From NCBI GenBank assembly GCA_902462065.1, contig CABQAK010000004.1, positions 1 through 64,000 on the forward strand: a stretch of 64,000 nucleotides of DNA. Reading direction: 5' to 3'. A program made the position numbers and the translations under genes. The stretch comes from an uncultured Collinsella sp. (lineage in GTDB: Bacteria > Actinomycetota > Coriobacteriia > Coriobacteriales > Coriobacteriaceae). The notes beneath the pieces are model-generated. The model saw nothing but the letters and a program-made list of their open reading frames with translations, was not told the DNA's origin and did no database searches. Every line of letters begins with the position of its first letter. Positions within the stretch are counted from its first letter, which is position 1. Below, piece after piece: positions 34,960-45,501 of the stretch.

Positions 34960-35256
34960 ATGGGGAGCAAAAAGCGAGCCGCCTGGTCAAAAGCCAAAAG
35001 CGAGTTTTTGGGCGCTGCCACGGGCGGCGATATGAGCGACCTGTTTGCGCGCGAAGACGAGCGCCGCGACGCCCTGAACGCCGAGCGCGATGAAGCTTGG
35101 CGCTACAAGTCGTGCGAACGCAAAAACCGTTACGACACGCGCGCCGAGGCCGAGGCCGTTATGGCCGACTGCGAAAACCGCGGACGCCGCGGGCTGGCCT
35201 GCTACAAATGCGAATACTGCGGCGGCTGGCACCTGACGTCGCACCCTTGGAAATAG
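34960..35256 (+). CDS. Small basic zinc-ribbon-like protein
   Basis: Unrecognised 98-residue protein, very basic N-terminus (MGSKKRAAWSKAKSEFLG), charged middle and a C-terminal CYKCEYCGGWHLTSH that could bind zinc with the upstream CERK cysteine. Start ATG 34960 has GGAGAGGGG about 10 bases upstream; a TTG at 34939 is less likely. Nucleic-acid contact is a guess from charge and fold type. Confidence 0.7.
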   Translation: MGSKKRAAWSKAKSEFLGAATGGDMSDLFAREDERRDALNAERDEAWRYKSCERKNRYDTRAEAEAVMADCENRGRRGLACYKCEYCGGWHLTSHPWK

Positions 35257-35304
35257 GCGCCGCATCGGCACGGCATTGACGGAGCGCCAGCCATCGCACG
35301 CAAG

Positions 35305-36009
35305 CTACGGGCGCGGCGGCACCAAAACATCGTAACGAACGGCCTTGCCCGCAAGTTGATAGCTCGGCTTAACGCCGGCAAGCAGTGGCCCCTTCACCGG
35401 TCGCTTGATAACGACCTTGCGCGGGTGCACCGCAAGCGCAGCTTCGACCAACGTCTCCTCATCGGCGCACGGCTGTTCCAGATGATGCAAGAGTTGGAAC
35501 TTCTTTTTAACCGCCGCGCTCTTGGTGCGTCCGGGAAACATGGGGTCCAGATACACCACGTCAGGAGCGGTGAGCTCGCCCTGCCCGATCAGCCCAGCTG
35601 TATGGCGAAGGCCGGCAATGCTGTCCTCGCCCGCATGTAAGCGCATGCGCGCCACGGCTGTCGCAAGCGCCGGATCATCTGCCGCGCGATCCAAGGCATC
35701 CTTGAGGAGCGCCGCGATCACGCAATCCTGCTCATACAGATCGACGGTAAAGCCCGCGGCCGCCAGCAGCAGCGAATCCTCGCCAAAGCCTGCCGTGGCG
35801 TCAATCGCCCATGGGCTCTCGATGCCTTTTGCGCGCGCAGCCTTTACCAGCAGTTCTTGCTGCAGACGGCCCTGCTTGAGCCGTGGAAGCATGCGGCCAA
35901 AATTGGCACGCAGCTCCATCGTGCCGTCGGTGAGCGTGAGGCCCTCGGACTTCCCGATCAGCTCAAGCCCCGCGGACCGAGCAACAGAAAAGGGATCGAC
36001 GACGCCCAT
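35305..36009 (-). CDS. rsmJ: 16S rRNA (guanine(1516)-N2)-methyltransferase RsmJ-like
   Basis: SAM-dependent rRNA methyltransferase, 234 residues, normal length for RsmJ. Motif I DATAGFGEDSLLLAAAGF, motif IV VYLDPMFPGRTKSA (family DPMFP) and a C-terminal KRPVKGPLL segment are diagnostic. ATG 36009 has AAGGAG 5 bases before. RsmJ is best known in gamma-proteobacteria, but the motif match is close; the exact target base here is by homology. Confidence 0.85.
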   Translation of the reverse strand: MGVVDPFSVARSAGLELIGKSEGLTLTDGTMELRANFGRMLPRLKQGRLQQELLVKAARAKGIESPWAIDATAGFGEDSLLLAAAGFTVDLYEQDCVIAALLKDALDRAADDPALATAVARMRLHAGEDSIAGLRHTAGLIGQGELTAPDVVYLDPMFPGRTKSAAVKKKFQLLHHLEQPCADEETLVEAALAVHPRKVVIKRPVKGPLLAGVKPSYQLAGKAVRYDVLVPPRP

Positions 36010-36072
36010 GGGTACTCCTTAACAAGCAAAACGAATACGTGAGCGCCGTTTATGTCGGCACCCAACCGTCCG

Positions 36073-36216
36073 CTATTGTCCCACATGCGACATGGCCCAC
36101 AGCATCCCAATGCAAAGCACCGCCATCAATCCCGTGCACACGGCAGCGATCACAGAATCACCCATGCGCCTTCCCAACGACCGCGGCTCATGCACTTGCC
36201 CTGCTCCGTACATCAT
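36073..36216 (-). CDS. Small single-helix membrane protein (47 residues)
   Basis: Short gene with a strong AAGGAGG site 4 bases before ATG 36216 (a second ATG follows at once). The product has a polar start (MMYGAGQVHEPRSLGRRMGD) and one hydrophobic helix (about 21-42: SVIAAVCTGLMAVLCIGMLW). No family recognised. It lies alone between rsmJ and a plus-strand membrane gene. The ribosome site and hydrophobic helix make it credible despite its size. Confidence 0.6.
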   Translation of the reverse strand: MMYGAGQVHEPRSLGRRMGDSVIAAVCTGLMAVLCIGMLWAMSHVGQ

Positions 36217-36448
36217 GGCTCCTCCTTGAGACCAGCTCTTACCATGGACCCATCATCGCAGCGCCGCGCATACGCTGCCATCGATTTGACTTACGCCCAG
36301 CTTTCCTTTTTGAAAGGTTGGGGCTGCCTGCGCAGGCTCAAAGCGCTTTCAGGCGCATGCATCGCCGCGTTGAACTACAATGTGCTTCACCATATGTGCA
36401 GTACATTGGGTGCGCCAAGTTGGTGTACTCGTATCGAAAGGACCAGTC
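36217..36448. promoter_or_regulatory. Shared upstream region of two small membrane-protein genes
   Basis: Between divergent starts. An AGTACA / TGTACT inverted pair with inner TTGG / CCAA lies at about 36400-36430, just upstream of the plus-strand gene. It may be an operator; no gene seen. Confidence 0.3.
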
Positions 36449-36850
36449 ATGAGCTTCACTCGCAAGACTCTCAAAATCCTTGCTCTCATCTACTTTGTTT
36501 TGGGCATCGCCAGCCTCGTCACCGCCGGCGTCGGTATCGCCACGGGCGGTCTCGATTCCACGTACGGTTCGTACGCCACGCTCGCAGCGGTCGTGCTTAT
36601 CGCCAAGGGTCTCGTCGACCTTGCCGCAGGCGTCGCCGGTATCAAGGGCGCCAACAAGCCTTCGCAGGTGGACGGCGCGTTTAAGCTCGGTATTGTTGCC
36701 GCGGTCGCCACGCTTGCCCAAGCGGTGCTCACGCTTCCCGCGTTTGGCGGCGACGCCATCAACTTTGGCGCCTTTGTCATCGTGGTGTACGACCTGTTCT
36801 TTGTTCAGCAGGCACACGCCGTTAAGGCCGAGAACAAGGACCGCCTATAA
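36449..36850 (+). CDS. Four-helix membrane protein, unknown function
   Basis: 133-residue integral membrane protein with four predicted helices (about 9-32, 42-65, 78-98, 104-122) and a short charged tail. No catalytic motif. Start ATG 36449 has GAAAGGA 6 bases before. Resembles DUF-type small membrane proteins of Coriobacteria; role not known. Confidence 0.75.
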   Translation: MSFTRKTLKILALIYFVLGIASLVTAGVGIATGGLDSTYGSYATLAAVVLIAKGLVDLAAGVAGIKGANKPSQVDGAFKLGIVAAVATLAQAVLTLPAFGGDAINFGAFVIVVYDLFFVQQAHAVKAENKDRL

Positions 36851-36888
36851 GCGCTCGCTTCTCATAACCTCTGCAGCCAAGCAACTAA

Positions 36889-36927
36889 AAAGGGCCGATC
36901 GCGCATCTCCGCGGTCGGCCCTTTACG
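36889..36927 (+). terminator. Terminator after four-helix membrane protein
   Basis: AAAGGGCCGA / TCGGCCCTTT perfect 10-bp stem (36889-36898, 36915-36924) followed by ACGTTT. Confidence 0.75.
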
Positions 36928-36941
36928 TTTGCCCAGATAAA

Positions 36942-36976
36942 ACCTACCAAAATAAACCTGTCCCTTTTTGGCAGGT
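36942..36976. repeat. Third copy of the 35-bp repeat
   Basis: Matches 16382-16416 at 34 of 35 positions (ACCTRCCAAAATAAACC, then the CTGTCCCTTTTTGGCAGGT part). It ends next to the RlmA-like stop codon, 20 kb from the other copies. Confidence 0.85.
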
Positions 36977-36978
36977 TG

Positions 36979-37794
36979 TTAGCTGTGACGGTACTCGGCG
37001 ATGATGAAGTCGATATCGGTCTGGAGCGTGTCCAAGTTTGCCAGGCGCTCTTTGTCGGCAGGGCGCGTGCGATAGTAGTACGGCGTCATCTGGAACACCG
37101 CCTCGATGTCGGCCTGGGTCTGAAGTGTAATATTCGCAGACACCCGCTGCGTTCCGACCAACTCGAGCTCGGTAGTCTTCGGCAGTTTCTCATCGTTAAG
37201 GTACGGCGTGTCGTAGAGCACCTCCTTGAGCCCAAACAGATGACGGGCACCCGGCACCACGGTATAGAGTGAGCCCTCGGGTGCCAGCACGCGGGCAAAC
37301 TCGCGCTCGTTAAAGGGGGCGAAGAGCTCAGTCACCATATCGAAGGCGCCATCGGCCACGGGGATATCCTTCATGTTGGCGACGAAGTAGGTCGCATCGC
37401 CGCGCTTGGCGGCCAGACGCACCATCTCTTTGCCCAAGTCGAACCCGTAAGAGTCCACACCCGGCACCGCGCCCATGGCGCTGGTGTAATAGCCCTCGCC
37501 GCAGCAAATATCGAGCAGCGTCATGGGGCCACTCATAGACGCGGCACGCCCAGACACCTGTTTGCGCACCAGCTCGACCATCGCATCGCGCAACGGCGCG
37601 TAGTATCCACGGTTCAGAAAGTCACGACGGCTGCGCGCCTGCGACTTGGGATCACCCATGGAGTCGCCGCTCTTGGACGAGCGCAGCAGATATAGATAGC
37701 CCTCGCGCGCACGGTCAAACCGGTGTCCGCTCGCGCATGCAGCACCGCGTTCATTGTCCACCAACGGCTCATGGCAAACGGGACACAACAACAT
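36979..37794 (-). CDS. 23S rRNA (guanine-N1)-methyltransferase, RlmA family
   Basis: RlmA-type methyltransferase of 271 residues. N-terminal zinc finger (CPVC at 4-7, CASGH near 20-24), a conserved YLYLLRSSKSGDSMGD loop and a Rossmann domain with LLDICCGEGYYTSAM. RlmA(I) methylates G745 and RlmA(II), conferring tylosin resistance, G748 of 23S rRNA; which applies cannot be decided. ATG 37794 follows a GGAG-type site. Confidence 0.87.
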   Translation of the reverse strand: MLLCPVCHEPLVDNERGAACASGHRFDRAREGYLYLLRSSKSGDSMGDPKSQARSRRDFLNRGYYAPLRDAMVELVRKQVSGRAASMSGPMTLLDICCGEGYYTSAMGAVPGVDSYGFDLGKEMVRLAAKRGDATYFVANMKDIPVADGAFDMVTELFAPFNEREFARVLAPEGSLYTVVPGARHLFGLKEVLYDTPYLNDEKLPKTTELELVGTQRVSANITLQTQADIEAVFQMTPYYYRTRPADKERLANLDTLQTDIDFIIAEYRHS

Positions 37795-37850
37795 GGCAAC
37801 TCCTTAGCGCGAACAACACAACGCACACCATTGTCGCACGCCTTCCCCAC

Positions 37851-37908
37851 CTAGTCATTGGGGACGTTCTTGAATGACTAGTCGCTTAAGAACGTCCCCA
37901 ATGACTAG
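37851..37908. repeat. Palindromic repeat with GGGGACGTTCTT core
   Basis: CTAGTCATTGGGGACGTTCT(T) at 37851-37871 pairs perfectly over 21 bp with 37888-37908; the 16-base loop contains GACTAGTC. A second copy is at 63712-63759. Confidence 0.85.
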
Positions 37909-37972
37909 TCGATTAGGAGTATCATCATCTGCGCAAATAAGCACGAAAGAGCATGTTAGAGATTGAGAGCGT

Positions 37973-39355
37973 ATGGCTGATACCGTATCTAAGCACATTG
38001 ACATGACCACCGGCTCGCTGTGGCGCAATATTCCCCTGTTCGCCTTCCCCGTGGCCGCCACGAGCATCTTGGAGCAGCTGTCGAACCTCATCGCCACGGT
38101 CATCATCGGTAACTTCTCGGGCGACCAGGGAACCCTCGCCATGGCGGCGGTCGGCTCCAATGTTCCGCTTACCAGTCTTATGCTCAACCTGTTTATTGGC
38201 ATGTCGCTTGGCTCCAACGTGGTCATCGCCAACGCTATCGGCCGCAACGACCAAAACATGGTCAAACGCGCCGTCCATACCTCGATTTTAATGGCGCTCG
38301 TGGGCTTTGTCGTCATCGCCCTGGGCGAGATCTTTGCCGAGCCCATGCTCGCCGCGCTCAACGTTCCCGCCGAGACCATGCCGCTCGCCTCACTCTACCT
38401 ACGTGTCTTTTTGCTCAGCATGCCCTCGATCTTGCTCTACAACTTTGAGGCTGCGATCTTCCGCTCCGTCGGCATCACCCGTATGCCGCTGCAGGCGCTT
38501 GCCGTGTCCACCGTCCTCAACATTGGCCTGGACCTCATCTTTGTCCCCGTACTCCACTGGGGCGTCGCGGGCGTCGCCATCGCCACCGCCATCGCCTACA
38601 CCGTCAGCGCCGCTACGCTCTTTATCCGCCTGCTCAAGACCGACTCCGTCGTCCGCGTCACCCTACGCGACCTGGCTATCGACCCCGTCGCCCTCAAGCG
38701 CATCGTCAAGATCGGCCTGCCCGCCGGCATCCAAAGCGCCGTCTTTGCCGTCGCCAACATCATCATCCAGTCTGCCATCAACAGTCTGGGCACCGAGGTC
38801 ATGGCGGCATCGAGTGCCGCCATGAGCCTGGAGTACGTGTGCTACAACCTGCTCAACAGCTTTAGCCAGGCTTGCACCACCTTTGTGGGACAAAATCACG
38901 GCGCCCGCCAGATCGACCGCTGCACCAAGACGCTCAAGGTCTGCCTGGTCGAAGGCGGTATCGTTGCACTCACCACGATCATCGTTATTGTCGGCCTGGG
39001 GCGCGAGATCTTGTCGCTGTTCAATAGCGATCCCAGCATCGTCTCAATCGGCTATATCCGCGTGTGCTCGATCTTCCCGGCGTACGCCTTTAGCATGTTC
39101 TACGAAAATATGTCAGGCTACCTGCGCGGCTTTGGTATCTCGCTCACGCCCGCCCTCATCACCATGATCTGCGTCTGCGGCATCCGCTTCTATTGGGTGT
39201 TCTGCGTGTTCCCGCACTTCCGCACCTTTGCGAACATCATGATGGTCTACCCCATCAGCCTGGGCACCACGGCGTTCTTTATGGTCGTAGCGGTACTACT
39301 TTGCCACCCGGCACGCACCTATCGCGCCACCCAAGCCAAAGCGACAGCCCGCTAA
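37973..39355 (+). CDS. MATE-family efflux transporter
   Basis: Sodium- or proton-coupled multidrug exporter, 460 residues, about 12 helices in two MatE halves (about 15-175 and 240-400). Typical segments are PVAATSILEQLSNLIATVIIGN in helix 1, and GLPAGIQSAVFAVANIIIQ at the start of the second half. It resembles the NorM/DinF-MepA group. The ATG has a weak GAGAG site. Substrates not predictable. Confidence 0.9.
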   Translation: MADTVSKHIDMTTGSLWRNIPLFAFPVAATSILEQLSNLIATVIIGNFSGDQGTLAMAAVGSNVPLTSLMLNLFIGMSLGSNVVIANAIGRNDQNMVKRAVHTSILMALVGFVVIALGEIFAEPMLAALNVPAETMPLASLYLRVFLLSMPSILLYNFEAAIFRSVGITRMPLQALAVSTVLNIGLDLIFVPVLHWGVAGVAIATAIAYTVSAATLFIRLLKTDSVVRVTLRDLAIDPVALKRIVKIGLPAGIQSAVFAVANIIIQSAINSLGTEVMAASSAAMSLEYVCYNLLNSFSQACTTFVGQNHGARQIDRCTKTLKVCLVEGGIVALTTIIVIVGLGREILSLFNSDPSIVSIGYIRVCSIFPAYAFSMFYENMSGYLRGFGISLTPALITMICVCGIRFYWVFCVFPHFRTFANIMMVYPISLGTTAFFMVVAVLLCHPARTYRATQAKATAR

Positions 39356-39382
39356 ACACCGCATTCAACGCCACGCCAGTCA

Positions 39383-40249
39383 TTAATTGACAATATGCGA
39401 GCTCATATAGTCGATAAAGCGCCTCGTGGCGATGGGCATGGTGTCCCAGCTGCGCCAGGCGGCCACCACGTCGCGCGAGGGGGCATGCACGATAGGCCGC
39501 ACACGGATATCGGCTTGCACGCCCTCAACGGTACGGCGATAAAGCATACTCACGCCTAGGCCCTCCTCGACCATCGCCATGATTGTGTAGTCGTCGGTCA
39601 CCTCACTCGTCACGTGCGGCGACAACCCATGCGCCGCAAATGCATCGAGCACCAGGCTCTGTTCGCCCTCATCCAGCAACACAAACGGCTCGGACGCCAG
39701 GTCGGCGAGCGTCACCTTCTCCTTTGCCGCCAGCGGATGCGCGGCCGGCAGCAGTGCCACCAACTCGTCGTGATAGACCACGCGCTTCTCGAGCCCCGCG
39801 GTAAACCCGCGTGCCGTAAAGCAAAAATCGACCACGCCATCGTGCACCCACTGGGCGTTGCGCGTGTAATCGCCCTGCTTGAGGGTAAAGTGCACGCCCG
39901 GGTGCAGGGCTCCAAAGTCGCGGATTACGCGCGGCAACACGGTACGGCTCACGTTGGTAAACGTCGCAATGCGAATATCAGTCGAGGAGAGCCCCAGCAG
40001 CTCCTGGCGCTTGCCCTCGAGCTCGGCCTCGGCAGTTACGATCTGTCGCAGATACGGCAGATACTGCTTGCCATCGCGCGTAAGCGACACACCCTGTTTT
40101 CCGCGCTCGATAAGCGTGGTACCCAGCTCGCGTTCAAGCGCCTTGACGGCCTGGCTCACCGCACTTTGCGTATAGCCCAGCTCGTCCGCCGCGCCCTTAA
40201 GACTTCCGCAGTCGACCACCATACAAACGATCTGATACCGCGATGCCAT
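39383..40249 (-). CDS. LysR-family regulator (paralogue of the 4749 gene)
   Basis: 288-residue LysR regulator: winged helix with GSLKGAADELGYTQSAVSQAVK and a co-inducer domain ending in MAMVEEGLGVSMLYRR, close to the MAMVEDGLGVSILP of the regulator at 4749-5606. As there, it is divergent from an EamA transporter (40408), which it probably controls. The 158-base gap has only a weak ATTA-N8-TAAT palindrome (about 40307-40322). Confidence 0.88.
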   Translation of the reverse strand: MASRYQIVCMVVDCGSLKGAADELGYTQSAVSQAVKALERELGTTLIERGKQGVSLTRDGKQYLPYLRQIVTAEAELEGKRQELLGLSSTDIRIATFTNVSRTVLPRVIRDFGALHPGVHFTLKQGDYTRNAQWVHDGVVDFCFTARGFTAGLEKRVVYHDELVALLPAAHPLAAKEKVTLADLASEPFVLLDEGEQSLVLDAFAAHGLSPHVTSEVTDDYTIMAMVEEGLGVSMLYRRTVEGVQADIRVRPIVHAPSRDVVAAWRSWDTMPIATRRFIDYMSSHIVN

Positions 40250-40407
40250 TGTGCCTCCACATCAATGCAGCCGTAAAACGTTTTGCCAGGGCTTTTTCTA
40301 CCTACATTAGCATTTCTTAATCATACTGAAGATACATTCGCTTTACTACATCCACATCTGGGAGCAGAATCCTTTTTACGAAACCGTTCTATAACAAAAG
40401 GAGTCCC

Positions 40408-41310
40408 ATGGATCGCAAAAAAGCAATCGCGCTCTCATTTTCCGTTCCCGTAGCATGGGGCTTTTCGTACCCCCTTATGAAGATCGGCATGGACAGCATG
40501 AACGCCACGAGCATCGTTGCGCTGCGCTGCATCATCGCCTTTGTTGCCTGCCTGCTGCTCTTCCACAAGCGCGCTTTCCGTATCAACCGCGACCTTATGG
40601 TTCGCGCCGCCATCATCGGCGCCATCATGGCAACCGAGCTCACCTGCATGTGCCTGGGCTCCAGCCTCACCTCTGCCTCCACTGCCGGCTTTTTGCAGAG
40701 CCTGACGGTCGTGATCGTGCCGTTTGCCAACGCCGCCCTGCTGCGCCGCGCCCCCGAGCGCAAGGTGCTCGTCGGCACCACCATCGTCACCTGCGGCATG
40801 CTACTGCTCTCGGGCGCCGACTTCACCAGCCTGAACCCGGGCGCGCTCATCATGCTGCTCTCGGCCTTTATCTATGCCAGTCACATTATCGTGGCCAAGC
40901 GCTTTGTCGAAGAAGTCGATCCGCTTGCTCTGGGCGTTTGGCAGCTGGGCTTCGGCGGCTTGTTCTCGGGCATCGCTGCATTCACCTTTGGCGGCTTCAC
41001 GCTCCCCGGCACGCCCAGCGAGATCGTCGTTGTCGTCGCGCTCGCACTCATCTGCTCTGCCTACGGCTTTATCACCCAGACGCTCGTGCAGCCCCACGTG
41101 CCCGCCGAGACCACCGGCTTCGCCTTCTCGCTCGAGCCGGTCTGCTCCGCCGTCTTCTCGTTCTTCCTGGTTGGCGAGGTCCTGAGCCCCATCGCCTTCT
41201 TTGGCGCCGCTCTCATCCTCACCGGCGTCATGGCGGCAACCGTCGAGCTTCCGCGCCTTCGCGCACATGGACAGGCTCGCATGGCAGGAGCGCCCGAGCA
41301 CGTTTCGTAG
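40408..41310 (+). CDS. EamA-family (DMT) membrane transporter
   Basis: 300-residue exporter with ten hydrophobic helices in two EamA repeats; the second repeat contains ETTGFAFSLEPVCSAVFSFFLVGE. ATG 40408 has AAAGGAG 4 bases upstream. Divergent from a LysR gene. Same architecture and regulator arrangement as at 5.7 kb, indicating duplicated modules. Substrate unknown. Confidence 0.88.
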   Translation: MDRKKAIALSFSVPVAWGFSYPLMKIGMDSMNATSIVALRCIIAFVACLLLFHKRAFRINRDLMVRAAIIGAIMATELTCMCLGSSLTSASTAGFLQSLTVVIVPFANAALLRRAPERKVLVGTTIVTCGMLLLSGADFTSLNPGALIMLLSAFIYASHIIVAKRFVEEVDPLALGVWQLGFGGLFSGIAAFTFGGFTLPGTPSEIVVVVALALICSAYGFITQTLVQPHVPAETTGFAFSLEPVCSAVFSFFLVGEVLSPIAFFGAALILTGVMAATVELPRLRAHGQARMAGAPEHVS

Positions 41311-41398
41311 ACCCCACTCTTCATACAGCCGCGGCATAAAGGCAACCGGTGCGCCTTTACAATAGATGCCAACAGAGCATCTGGCATAAAGGAGCCCC

Positions 41399-42124
41399 AT
41401 GGACACCGCAACTCGCGATCGCAACATAGCAACTTGGTTGGGCGATGCGCCGCAGCCGGTACGTGACACTACGAACCAGCTGCTCGAGCGCATCGCCCTT
41501 TTGCGTGCCGAGCAGACCATCTACCCGGCACAAGACGACATTCTCAATGCCCTCGCCTACACGCCGGCCGACCAGGTCAAGGTTGTCATCTTGGGTCAAG
41601 ACCCCTATCACGGACCCAACCAGGCAATGGGACTGTCGTTCTCGATCCCCGCGACGCAAACCAAGTTGCCGCCGAGCCTGCGCAACATTTTCAAGGAACT
41701 CAATGCCGATCTGGGCTGCCCCATTCCCGCCACGGGAGACCTAACCCCATGGGCGCTGCAGGGCGTCCTGCTCCTCAACACTACGCTCACCGTGCGCGAG
41801 CATGCCGCCAACTCGCATGCCAAACTGGGCTGGAGCACGCTCACCAACTATGTTATCGAACGCTGCTGCCAGTTGCCCCAACCGATAGTCTTTTTGGCAT
41901 GGGGCCGCTTTGCCCAGCAGATGGTCGAAGGCAAGCTCGCCGCGACCGGTGCGGGCAAGGCAACCGGCAAGTTCTGCCTGGCCTCTACGCACCCCTCGCC
42001 GCTTTCGGCCAACCGTGCCACGGCAGAACTCCCCGCCTTTATGGGGTCGCGCCCCTTCTCGGCAGCCAATCGGCTACTCGAACAGCACGGCTCGACCCCC
42101 GTCAACTGGACTTGCCTCGGCTAA
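41399..42124 (+). CDS. ung: Uracil-DNA glycosylase, family 1
   Basis: Removes uracil from DNA in base excision repair. 241 residues. Diagnostic motifs: GQDPYHGPNQAMGLSFS (catalytic Asp, water-activating loop), LLLNTTLTV, and the DNA-intercalation loop as HPSPLSANR. ATG 41399 with AAAGGAG. Stands alone with a terminator following. Confidence 0.95.
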   Translation: MDTATRDRNIATWLGDAPQPVRDTTNQLLERIALLRAEQTIYPAQDDILNALAYTPADQVKVVILGQDPYHGPNQAMGLSFSIPATQTKLPPSLRNIFKELNADLGCPIPATGDLTPWALQGVLLLNTTLTVREHAANSHAKLGWSTLTNYVIERCCQLPQPIVFLAWGRFAQQMVEGKLAATGAGKATGKFCLASTHPSPLSANRATAELPAFMGSRPFSAANRLLEQHGSTPVNWTCLG

Positions 42125-42139
42125 AAATCGATACATCAA

Positions 42140-42173
42140 AAACGCGCCCGACGGCTTTCCATCGGGCGCGTTT
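42140..42173. terminator. Bidirectional terminator between ung and SDR gene
   Basis: AAACGCGCCCGA / TCGGGCGCGTTT, perfect 12-bp stem with A-run and T-run, between convergent genes, one base from the SDR stop. Confidence 0.8.
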
Positions 42174-42174
42174 C

Positions 42175-42855
42175 CTACTCGGGCCAAATAAATTGCGTGC
42201 GGCCGGCCTCGCCGCCATCGATCAGCAGGCTCTGCCCGGTCATAAACCGGTTGGTCACGCCCACAAAGTAGATCCACTCGGCGATCTCTTGGGCGGTGGC
42301 CCAGCGCTTAAGCGGTGTGAGCTCCATAATCTGGTTCCACAGGTGTTCGTCTTCCATCACGCAACGGTTGAGCGGCGTGATAACGCCGCCCGGGTCCACA
42401 CTGTTGGCGATGGCCTGCGGTGCCAGCCGGTTTGCAAGGTTCTTGGTATAGGCGATAATGCCGCCCTTGCTGGCAGCATAGGCGGGAAACTCCGATCCCG
42501 TATGCCCGCTCGCCGACCCCACATTGACCACGGATTTAATAGCCGGCGCCGGCTTGGCGGCAAGCCCCTCCCCCACAAAGGCGTAGCGCTCGGTCACGTT
42601 GATGGTTCCACACAGGTTGGCGGCGATGTCGTCGGCCGAATCCTGCGTACCGGCAACGTTGAGGATTACCTGGGGTTCAAGGTCGCTTGGAAACGAGTCC
42701 GGCTCGCGGACATCAACGATCAGATGGCGGTAGCGCTCGTGTTCGATCGCCGCCGGCAGCAGATCAAAGCCCACGACCTCGTGGCCCTCGTCCAAAAAGC
42801 GCTGCACGCACGCGGCTCCGATACCACCCGAAGCGCCCGTGATCAAAACCCGCAT
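42175..42855 (-). CDS. Short-chain dehydrogenase/reductase
   Basis: NAD(P)-dependent oxidoreductase of 226 residues. Nucleotide-binding TGASGGIG at 7-14, catalytic YAASK, a serine in VNVGSASG, and PGGVITPL after it. Related to hydroxysteroid dehydrogenases of the family (3-alpha-HSDH of gut bacteria is of this size), but substrate cannot be fixed. ATG 42855 has AAGGAG. It is 9 bases downstream of the QueT-like gene and may be cotranscribed. Confidence 0.87.
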   Translation of the reverse strand: MRVLITGASGGIGAACVQRFLDEGHEVVGFDLLPAAIEHERYRHLIVDVREPDSFPSDLEPQVILNVAGTQDSADDIAANLCGTINVTERYAFVGEGLAAKPAPAIKSVVNVGSASGHTGSEFPAYAASKGGIIAYTKNLANRLAPQAIANSVDPGGVITPLNRCVMEDEHLWNQIMELTPLKRWATAQEIAEWIYFVGVTNRFMTGQSLLIDGGEAGRTQFIWPE

Positions 42856-42864
42856 ACTTGCTCC

Positions 42865-43587
42865 TTAGGCGGTTGCGTGGCGCTCGAGGTACTCGGAGCC
42901 CACATTCTCGCGCTCCCAGCCGCGCACGACCTTGTAGCCCACGGGGCTCAGGAAGACCTCGCACAGCAGCTCGGCGACAGCGCCGGTCAGCGAGCACATA
43001 AGGACCTGCACCCAGGTCCAACCAAAGAACGTGTGGCTCACTACAATGGCAAAGACCAGGTTGTCGATAAACTGGCCAACACCCGTGGACACATAGGAAC
43101 GGAAGGCAAAGCTCGCAAAGTTATTCTTCTTGAGCATACGGCCGAGCGACTGGTTGAGCGTGGAGTTAACCACGGCAGAAACGAGCATTGCCAGCGAAGA
43201 GCCCAGCACCACGTACCAGGTGCCGCCGATGGTGGCGTTAAGGGCGGTGTTGACCTCGATCATGCCCGTGTCGTAGTAGGCGCCCCACATGCCGGGCGTG
43301 AGCGAACATGCCCAAAAGCACAGGCTCACGGCCAGGTTGACCAGTAGCGCGAGGATGGAGATTTTGATGGATGCCTTGGCGCCAAAGCGCTTGCAGATCA
43401 TGTCCTGGCACAAAAACGAGACCCAGCTCACCACAAAGCCGCAATCGAGTGCCAGATACGGCAGGCTGATAAGCTCTTTGTTGGCCAGCAGGTTCATCAT
43501 GATGACACTCACGAAAAACAGCGAAACCGTTGCCGCGGGAATGCTCCGCAACAGGACCTTGTAGTCCTCCATGACCTTCTTGATCAT
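42865..43587 (-). CDS. Queuosine precursor transporter, YhhQ family
   Basis: VUT/YhhQ-family membrane protein, 240 residues with six helices, importing queuosine precursors (preQ0, preQ1 or queuine). Conserved family segment VSWVSFLCQDMICKRFGAKAS with polar residues in the membrane, and STGVGQFIDNLVFAIV. ATG 43587 with GGAG 6 bases upstream. The leader may contain a preQ1-I riboswitch. Followed by an SDR gene after 9 bases. Confidence 0.88.
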   Translation of the reverse strand: MIKKVMEDYKVLLRSIPAATVSLFFVSVIMMNLLANKELISLPYLALDCGFVVSWVSFLCQDMICKRFGAKASIKISILALLVNLAVSLCFWACSLTPGMWGAYYDTGMIEVNTALNATIGGTWYVVLGSSLAMLVSAVVNSTLNQSLGRMLKKNNFASFAFRSYVSTGVGQFIDNLVFAIVVSHTFFGWTWVQVLMCSLTGAVAELLCEVFLSPVGYKVVRGWERENVGSEYLERHATA

Positions 43588-43595
43588 TATGTACT

Positions 43596-43642
43596 CCTTT
43601 GGTTTTAGGTTTAACGAGCAGGATATCGGACCCGAACTGCTC
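43596..43642 (-). ncRNA. Possible preQ1-I riboswitch
   Basis: On the coding strand: GAGCAG, then TTCGGGTCCGATATC, then CTGCTC (6-bp stem P1), then an A-rich tail GTTAAACCTAAAACC running into the AAAGGAG ribosome site. TTC directly after P1, an A-rich third loop, and ACC pairing back to GGGT in the loop match the preQ1-I pseudoknot pattern. The loop is about three bases longer than in B. subtilis. Position before a queuosine-precursor transporter supports it; translation would be the controlled step. Confidence 0.4.
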
Positions 43643-43743
43643 GGACGCCCCGGTCTTGAGACGACGGTGGGTATGATAGCCGCTCACACGGCATCAGGCA
43701 AGTAAATGGCGCGGCAGCCCCGCAGGGTCACCGCGCCGATGCG

Positions 43744-45357
<1,614 letters not shown>

Positions 45358-45501
45358 GCGGATCCTTTCTTGCATTAAGTGCATTACGTCGATGTAATCG
45401 TACTATTGTAGCCGCGAAATATCGGCATAGGGCACCTATCAGGACAAATTCATCAGTTGGGGCCTAGGGTAGCAGTCGATGGCGACACTCCGCAGCAGTT
45501 T

